A stretch of DNA of 64,000 nt from an uncultured Christensenellaceae bacterium (GTDB lineage: Bacteria > Bacillota > Clostridia > Christensenellales > UBA3700). Location of the stretch: NCBI GenBank assembly GCA_944376205.1, contig CALWBV010000009.1, forward strand, positions 1 through 64,000, read 5' to 3'. This document shows, piece after piece, positions 59,791-64,000 of the stretch (position 1 is the first letter of the stretch; the number at the start of each line of letters is the position of its first letter). The position numbers were made by a program, and so were the translations under genes. The notes under the pieces were generated by a model. That model was not told where the DNA came from, searched no databases, and saw only the letters and a program-made list of their open reading frames with translations.

Positions 59791-59842
59791 ATATCTAATA
59801 AGTATAAATTAATTATCAATATTTATTCGGAGGTTAAATATT

Positions 59843-60328
59843 ATGGGCAAGTTTTGCAAAAGGTGTGGTGCCCAATTGAGAGAAGGAGCCGAAGTGTGCG
59901 GCAATTGCGGCAATATCGTTAATAAAGATAACGATAGAGTAGAATACAGCAAAAATGTTGCGGGAAATTACAATGTGATTGATGCTCAATTTGAAGAGGA
60001 AAACGACATGAGTGTTAGCAGTGTAAATGATGACAAAGAAGAAACCAGCACAGAGAGAACAACAATTATCAATAATGACAATATAGAAAATGCTAACAAC
60101 ATAGCAAATCATGGTCAGAACGGGTATGAAAGTCGCCCTTTGCCTTCTGCTGGCGACACGGGTAGCATAGCTTGGGGTATATTAGGATTTTTTATACCTT
60201 TTGTCGGTGTAATATTGTATTTTGCATGGAGAAAGTCCAGTCCGAAAAACGCAAAAAAAGCCGGACTCGGTGCATTGGTAAATATAATTTTTAACTTTAT
60301 ATTATTGATAGTAGTAAGTATTTTTTGA
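59843..60328 (+). CDS. Zinc-ribbon membrane protein
   Basis: A 161-aa protein with an N-terminal zinc ribbon (CKRCGAQLREGAEVCGNCG), a polar disordered linker and a C-terminal membrane region with two helices (GSIAWGILGFFIPFVGVILY and a second one at the end). Such zinc-ribbon plus TM proteins are common in Firmicutes without a known function. It is controlled by the divergent XRE gene, judging by the operator. The ribosome site is CGGAGG. Confidence 0.85.
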   Translation: MGKFCKRCGAQLREGAEVCGNCGNIVNKDNDRVEYSKNVAGNYNVIDAQFEEENDMSVSSVNDDKEETSTERTTIINNDNIENANNIANHGQNGYESRPLPSAGDTGSIAWGILGFFIPFVGVILYFAWRKSSPKNAKKAGLGALVNIIFNFILLIVVSIF

Positions 60329-60366
60329 TACGTTGAGATTCACCTTTGCAAATAATATAGCATAAT

Positions 60367-60398
60367 AAAAAAGCGCATTTGAAGATGCGCTTTTTTTG
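60367..60398. terminator. Bidirectional terminator between zinc-ribbon gene and grpB
   Basis: AAAAAGCGCAT / ATGCGCTTTTT with loop TTGAAG. Confidence 0.85.
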
Positions 60399-60407
60399 TT
60401 GGTAAAA

Positions 60408-60986
60408 TTAGTTTTTTGTGTTGTATCTGTTTTTGTACAGTTGTTTTGCGATATTGGTATATTTTACTACAAAATCCGTCTTTGCCGCCGTATAGGCGTC
60501 ACGGTCATAAGTGTATTTACGCCACAGCTTGAGTTTGAGTTTTTCGTATTCCCATGCTACGTTATCGTGAGTGGCAAGATAATCTCTGAAATAGAGTTCG
60601 TCGTTATCGCCTTTGATGCGCAGATGTATATGAAATACTTTATCGTCAAATCCCTTGGGCGTATATCCTTTGTTGAGGGAATATCTTTCGGCTGTTTTAG
60701 CCATTAATAAATACTTATTTTGAACAAGAATATCGCAGACACGGTTTAGTGCGGCTTTGTCCGACGTCTCTATCAGAATATCTATAATCGGCTTTGCCCA
60801 CAACTTGTCTATTGACGTACTTCCTATATGCGATATCCTTATCAAATCTTGTTGAGGGATGAGCGATTTCAAAATAACTTCTTCTTCTTTGTACCAATCT
60901 TCCCATTCGGGATTGTGTTTTGTGAGAAAAATGGGAAAGAGTTTCCATAGTTGTTCTTTTGTCATGTTTTCCAATCTGTTTTCCAT
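60408..60986 (-). CDS. GrpB family protein (nucleotidyltransferase fold)
   Basis: A 192-aa protein of the GrpB/UPF0157 family. The nucleotidyltransferase-like core motif is HIGSTSIDKLWAKPIIDILIE, with a GS pair and the acidic D-x-x-E region. Family members are often stand-alone accessory proteins of unknown substrate, some fused to kinases. No partner gene is adjacent. The start codon ATG at 60986 lies in AT-rich DNA with only a weak ribosome site (AT-GGAAAA). Confidence 0.9.
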   Translation of the reverse strand: MENRLENMTKEQLWKLFPIFLTKHNPEWEDWYKEEEVILKSLIPQQDLIRISHIGSTSIDKLWAKPIIDILIETSDKAALNRVCDILVQNKYLLMAKTAERYSLNKGYTPKGFDDKVFHIHLRIKGDNDELYFRDYLATHDNVAWEYEKLKLKLWRKYTYDRDAYTAAKTDFVVKYTNIAKQLYKNRYNTKN

Positions 60987-61353
60987 AAATACATTATATC
61001 ATACAGCACTTATATTATCAATATTAAATTTATAAGGGCGTTGTAATAAAATACACGAAAAAGTACAAAATCTACTGTGGTTAGATCAGGTAAAAGGATA
61101 GCTTTGTCGGCAGATTCTCATAATACTACCGTAGTAAAACATACCGATATTTCATAACGGCTAAATTGCATAATGTTTGAAGGAGTGTTTGATTTTCAGT
61201 TTGCGTAAATACAGTAAATTATTAAATTTACCATACATCGTATTTTTCTAATCTTTTATGCTGTATTTTATTGTATATCTATAGCATTTTATAGTGTAGT
61301 TTATATCGTATTTTCAAAAATAAAAATAATTATCATTTTTGTTTTCAAAACAG
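60987..61353. other. AT-rich spacer between grpB and fur/perR
   Basis: No gene recognised. The end of the region (61324-61339) contains ATAATTATCATTTTT, similar to half of a Fur/PerR box, just before the promoter of the Fur-family gene. Confidence 0.4.
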
Positions 61354-61382
61354 TTGACAATACGATTTTACTATGATAATAT
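61354..61382 (+). promoter_or_regulatory. Promoter of the Fur-family gene
   Basis: TTGACA and TAATAT with a 17-base spacer. ATGATAATATGAT over the -10 box may be an autoregulatory site. Confidence 0.7.
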
Positions 61383-61408
61383 GATACCAGAAAACAGGAT
61401 AAGACCAT

Positions 61409-61825
61409 ATGACAAACTTTTCTTCTCGCCGACAAGCTGTGCTTGAGGTAATGAAAACTATGAGATGTCACCCGTCGGCTGACAGAGTGTACGAGGAAGT
61501 CCGCAAGACGATACCGAGTATCTCGTTGGCTACCGTATACAGGAATTTGGCTTTTCTCGAAAAAGCCGGGATTGTAGGAAGAGTAGTCGGCTGTGACAAT
61601 AAAGAGCGCTACGATGTCGAACTCGATAATCACTGCCACGTGATATGTACGGAGTGCGGCGAAGTAGAGGACATGGACTATCCCGAAGATCTCAAAAGAT
61701 ACCTTGACGGGTATTGCGACAAAAACGGGTTTTGCAAATTCGGCTTGAGTTTTTACAAGATTTGCGACGAATGTAAACGCAAGAGTGAATTAGGCAAACT
61801 TCAAAATGAAATTTCAAAAAACTGA
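61409..61825 (+). CDS. Fur-family regulator, PerR-like
   Basis: A 138-aa metal-dependent repressor. The N-terminal winged helix includes HPSADRVYEEVRK and the recognition helix SLATVYRNLAFLEKAG; the C-terminal domain has HCHVICTECGEVED and CDECKRKSE, giving the structural zinc Cys pairs. Placement 43 bases before a rubrerythrin gene makes peroxide sensing (PerR role) more likely than iron sensing. Autoregulation is suggested by an AT-rich inverted motif over its promoter. The ribosome site is unclear. Confidence 0.92.
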   Translation: MTNFSSRRQAVLEVMKTMRCHPSADRVYEEVRKTIPSISLATVYRNLAFLEKAGIVGRVVGCDNKERYDVELDNHCHVICTECGEVEDMDYPEDLKRYLDGYCDKNGFCKFGLSFYKICDECKRKSELGKLQNEISKN

Positions 61826-61868
61826 ATAAAAAATATAATCAACAAGCAATTTATGGAGGTAAATTAAT

Positions 61869-62417
61869 ATGGCAAAATTTGTATGCAGCGTATGCGGTTA
61901 TGTACACGAAGGAGACAGCGCACCCGAGCAGTGCCCTGTTTGCAAGGCTCCCAAGGAGAAGTTTCAGGAAGTAAAGGCAGGCGAAATGAGCTGGGCTACC
62001 GAACACATTGTCGGCTCTGCTAAAAACTATGACGCAGAAGTAGTAAAAGGTCTTATCGACAACTTTAACGGCGAGTGCGCAGAAGTAGGTATGTATCTTG
62101 CTATGTCCAGACAGGCTGACAGAGAAGGCTATCCCGATATCGCAGAAGCTTTCAAGAGATATGCTTTCGAAGAGGCAGAACACGCTTCCAAGTTTGCAGA
62201 GCTTCTCGGCGACGTAGTTACCAACAGCACCGAGAAAAACGTAAAAATGCGTATGGAAGCTGAAAACGGCGCTTGCGCAGGTAAGTTCGAACTTGCTAAA
62301 CTTGCAAAGAAACTCGGTTACGACGACGTACACGACACCGTACACGAAATGGCAAAGGACGAGGCAAGACACGGTTGCGGATTCCTCGGTCTCTACAACA
62401 GATACTTCAAGAAGTAA
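61869..62417 (+). CDS. Reverse rubrerythrin (NADH peroxidase type)
   Basis: An 182-aa oxidative-stress protein with the domain order reversed. The rubredoxin domain comes first ([20 protein letters not shown], residues 5-25), followed by the di-iron four-helix bundle with ligand motifs [21 protein letters not shown] and DEARHGCGF. In Clostridia such proteins reduce hydrogen peroxide and oxygen using NADH-derived electrons. It follows the PerR-like gene, probably in one operon. The ribosome site is TGGAGG. Confidence 0.95.
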   Translation: MAKFVCSVCGYVHEGDSAPEQCPVCKAPKEKFQEVKAGEMSWATEHIVGSAKNYDAEVVKGLIDNFNGECAEVGMYLAMSRQADREGYPDIAEAFKRYAFEEAEHASKFAELLGDVVTNSTEKNVKMRMEAENGACAGKFELAKLAKKLGYDDVHDTVHEMAKDEARHGCGFLGLYNRYFKK

Positions 62418-62490
62418 TTTGCAGTGCGCTTGAGAAATTTTCTCACAGTGCAGAATAACCCCCTTAATATATAATATCCCCCAAAAGAAA

Positions 62491-62515
62491 GATACGGCTT
62501 CGTGCCGTATTTTTC
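62491..62515 (+). terminator. Terminator of the perR-rubrerythrin operon
   Basis: ATACGGC / GCCGTAT with a TTCGT loop and TTTTCTT. Confidence 0.8.
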
Positions 62516-62754
62516 TTGCAGAGAAATTTTGACGTTGACGAAATTATTATAAGCATAACGATTTTATAGCATCTTGATAAGCTTGAATCAACGATTTTTT
62601 ATAAATCTTGTAGTTTCTACATAATTTTTGCAAAATTTACAATTTAGTTGTTGCATAAGCATAAATCATAAGTTGACTAAATCCTGTCAAAATAATAATT
62701 TAGAAGTTGTAATATATTATTATATACACGCAATATATTTTCGGAGGGTACTCA
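62516..62754. other. AT-rich region before the antiporter gene
   Basis: No gene seen. A possible promoter is TTGACT (62673-62678) with TAATTT 17 bases on. Confidence 0.4.
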
Positions 62755-63801
62755 ATGGATTTTTGGGGAATAGCTGCACAGTTGTGTTTGCTCGTAGTCG
62801 GTTTTGTATTTTTGTCAAAAGGTGCCGATTGGTTTGTAGACGGCGCGTCATGGATTGCCAGAAAATTCGGTATTCCGCAAATCGTAATAGGACTTACGAT
62901 AGTAGCTTTCGGTACGTCTCTGCCCGAAGCGGCGGTAAGTATCACATCGGCGGTGCAGGAAAGTGCGGAGCTTGCTATAGGTAATATTATAGGAAGCAAC
63001 ATTCTGAATATTTTCCTTATACTCGGTATAAGCGCTTTGTTTGCTTCTCTTACCGTACAAAAGACGACTTTGTATATAGAGATACCCTATGTCGTCATTA
63101 TAAGCATAGTGCTTATGATAATGGGATTCATCGGTGGACAACTCGGTTGGATCGACGGCCTTATTTTGTGGGTACTGTTTATATTGTTTTTCGTATATCT
63201 CATTGTGCTTTCCAAAAAAGGAAAAGATAAAAATCCCGAACTCATGGACCCTGCGCAAGGAGCTCAACAGTCCGAAGTCGTTGTCGAAGCTGACGGCACT
63301 GCAAAAGTTGAGAAAAAGGGTGTCGAAGCAGTCAAGATGCTTGCAAAACTTATCGTAGGTATATCCATCGTAGTGCTGGGTTCGCAGATGGCTGTCAACG
63401 GTGCGAGAACAATCGCAAGAGAAGTCGGAATGAGCGAAAGCCTCATAGGTCTTACGATAGTTGCATTCGGTACGTCTTTGCCCGAACTCGTTACGTCCGT
63501 AGCTGCGGCACGTAAAGGCGAATGCGATATAGCAATAGGCAACATCGTGGGTAGCAATATGTTCAATATCTTGTTTATACTCGGTACGTCGGCGCTCATT
63601 ACTCCGATAGCTTACGATACCAATTTCCTTACAGGATTTACTTTTGACAATATCATGGCTATCATTGCCGCAGTCGTACTTTTTGTATGTATTGTGCTCA
63701 CAAAAGATAAAAAGCTCAAAAGAGCGGGCGGTATTGTAATGCTTGTCATATATGCGGCATATTTTGCTTGGCTCGTGGCAAAAGATTTTGCCTTCAACTG
63801 A
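62755..63801 (+). CDS. Calcium/sodium antiporter (CaCA family, YrbG-like)
   Basis: A 348-aa inner-membrane cation exchanger with two homologous halves of about five helices. The paired alpha repeats are clear: GLTIVAFGTSLPEAAVSITS with IGNIIGSNILNIFLI in half one, and GLTIVAFGTSLPELVTSVAA with IGNIVGSNMFNILFI in half two. These hold the acidic cation-binding Glu residues. A charged cytoplasmic loop (about 145-190) separates the halves. The start follows CGGAGGG. It exports Ca2+ in exchange for Na+ or H+. Confidence 0.95.
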   Translation: MDFWGIAAQLCLLVVGFVFLSKGADWFVDGASWIARKFGIPQIVIGLTIVAFGTSLPEAAVSITSAVQESAELAIGNIIGSNILNIFLILGISALFASLTVQKTTLYIEIPYVVIISIVLMIMGFIGGQLGWIDGLILWVLFILFFVYLIVLSKKGKDKNPELMDPAQGAQQSEVVVEADGTAKVEKKGVEAVKMLAKLIVGISIVVLGSQMAVNGARTIAREVGMSESLIGLTIVAFGTSLPELVTSVAAARKGECDIAIGNIVGSNMFNILFILGTSALITPIAYDTNFLTGFTFDNIMAIIAAVVLFVCIVLTKDKKLKRAGGIVMLVIYAAYFAWLVAKDFAFN

Positions 63802-63817
63802 AGATAATAAATAAGTT

Positions 63818-63859
63818 ATTGCCGCAAGCGAGATTTTCGTATTTGCGGCAATTTTTTTG
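63818..63859 (+). terminator. Terminator of the antiporter gene
   Basis: ATTGCCGCAA / TTGCGGCAAT followed by seven T. Confidence 0.85.
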
Positions 63860-63907
63860 AAAATAAGCGGATATTTGCAAAAATATATAAAAAATAGTTA
63901 AAAATGT

Positions 63908-63936
63908 TTGACAATCGTATTGCTTTTTACTAAAAT
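63908..63936 (+). promoter_or_regulatory. Promoter reading out of the window
   Basis: TTGACA and TAAAAT with a 17-base spacer; the gene it drives begins beyond base 64000. Nothing else is recognised to the end. Confidence 0.65.
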
Positions 63937-64000
63937 GGATAAGCAAGAAAAAATATATCAAAGAACTAGCCCCTCTGCGATATAAAGCAATACAAAATAC

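Overview
The window reads as chromosome from a low-GC, anaerobic, spore-forming Bacillota of the class Clostridia. Three things point there: spore genes (spoIIR, sleB, ypeB), strong AGGAGG-type ribosome sites with consensus sigma-A promoters, and a gene set that combines type III glutamine synthetase, reverse rubrerythrin and Ktr potassium uptake. I cannot name the genus; an uncultured gut clostridial lineage would fit. No rRNA, tRNA or CRISPR array was recognised.

Layout. 1-1.5 kb: 3' end of a large serine recombinase, the edge of a mobile element lying to the left. 1.9-6.1 kb: metG-tatD-radical SAM-rsmA operon. 6.3-13.1 kb: an unknown protein, a GPH-type transporter with a lipoprotein, and a MacB-like ABC exporter. 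13.4-16 kb: a short-form alaS and a small lipoprotein. 16.4-31.1 kb: a nitrogen/glutamine block with purF, an ammonium channel-PII fusion broken by one TGA, glnN, then glnA, an ANTAR regulator, carA, a carB-dapF fusion and pyrG. 31.4-42.5 kb: a 45-aa gene, ktrAB, a 1570-aa repeat protein, a PfkB kinase, a TSCPD protein and an RNA m5U methyltransferase. 42.7-50 kb: an LRR surface protein, small proteins, the nfeD-floA operon and citrate synthase. 50-54.5 kb: a membrane M28 peptidase and spore genes. 54.5-55.2 kb: five tandem 145-bp repeats. 55.5-63.8 kb: prs, an MBL-fold hydrolase, rho, an XRE/zinc-ribbon pair, grpB, fur/perR, rubrerythrin and a Ca/Na antiporter.

The most unusual part is 16-31 kb. 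Nearly every gene there makes, imports, senses or spends glutamine or ammonia, and several proteins depart from their families. CarB carries a complete diaminopimelate epimerase at its C-terminus. CarA has Arg in place of the conserved glutaminase His. The type I GlnA has altered metal-site residues beside an intact-looking GlnN. The Amt-PII gene has TGA where a conserved Trp codon belongs. The ANTAR regulator has a receiver without the usual phospho-acceptor Asp. Terminator hairpins before glnN and between glnN and amt are natural candidates for antitermination.

Other non-coding structure: a perfect 15-bp-arm palindrome occurs three times at gene ends (1.7, 6.1 and 16.1 kb), a long imperfect hairpin follows purF, and a paired operator sits at the xre/zinc-ribbon promoter. 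All functions are inferred from sequence motifs recognised by eye; no database search was possible.
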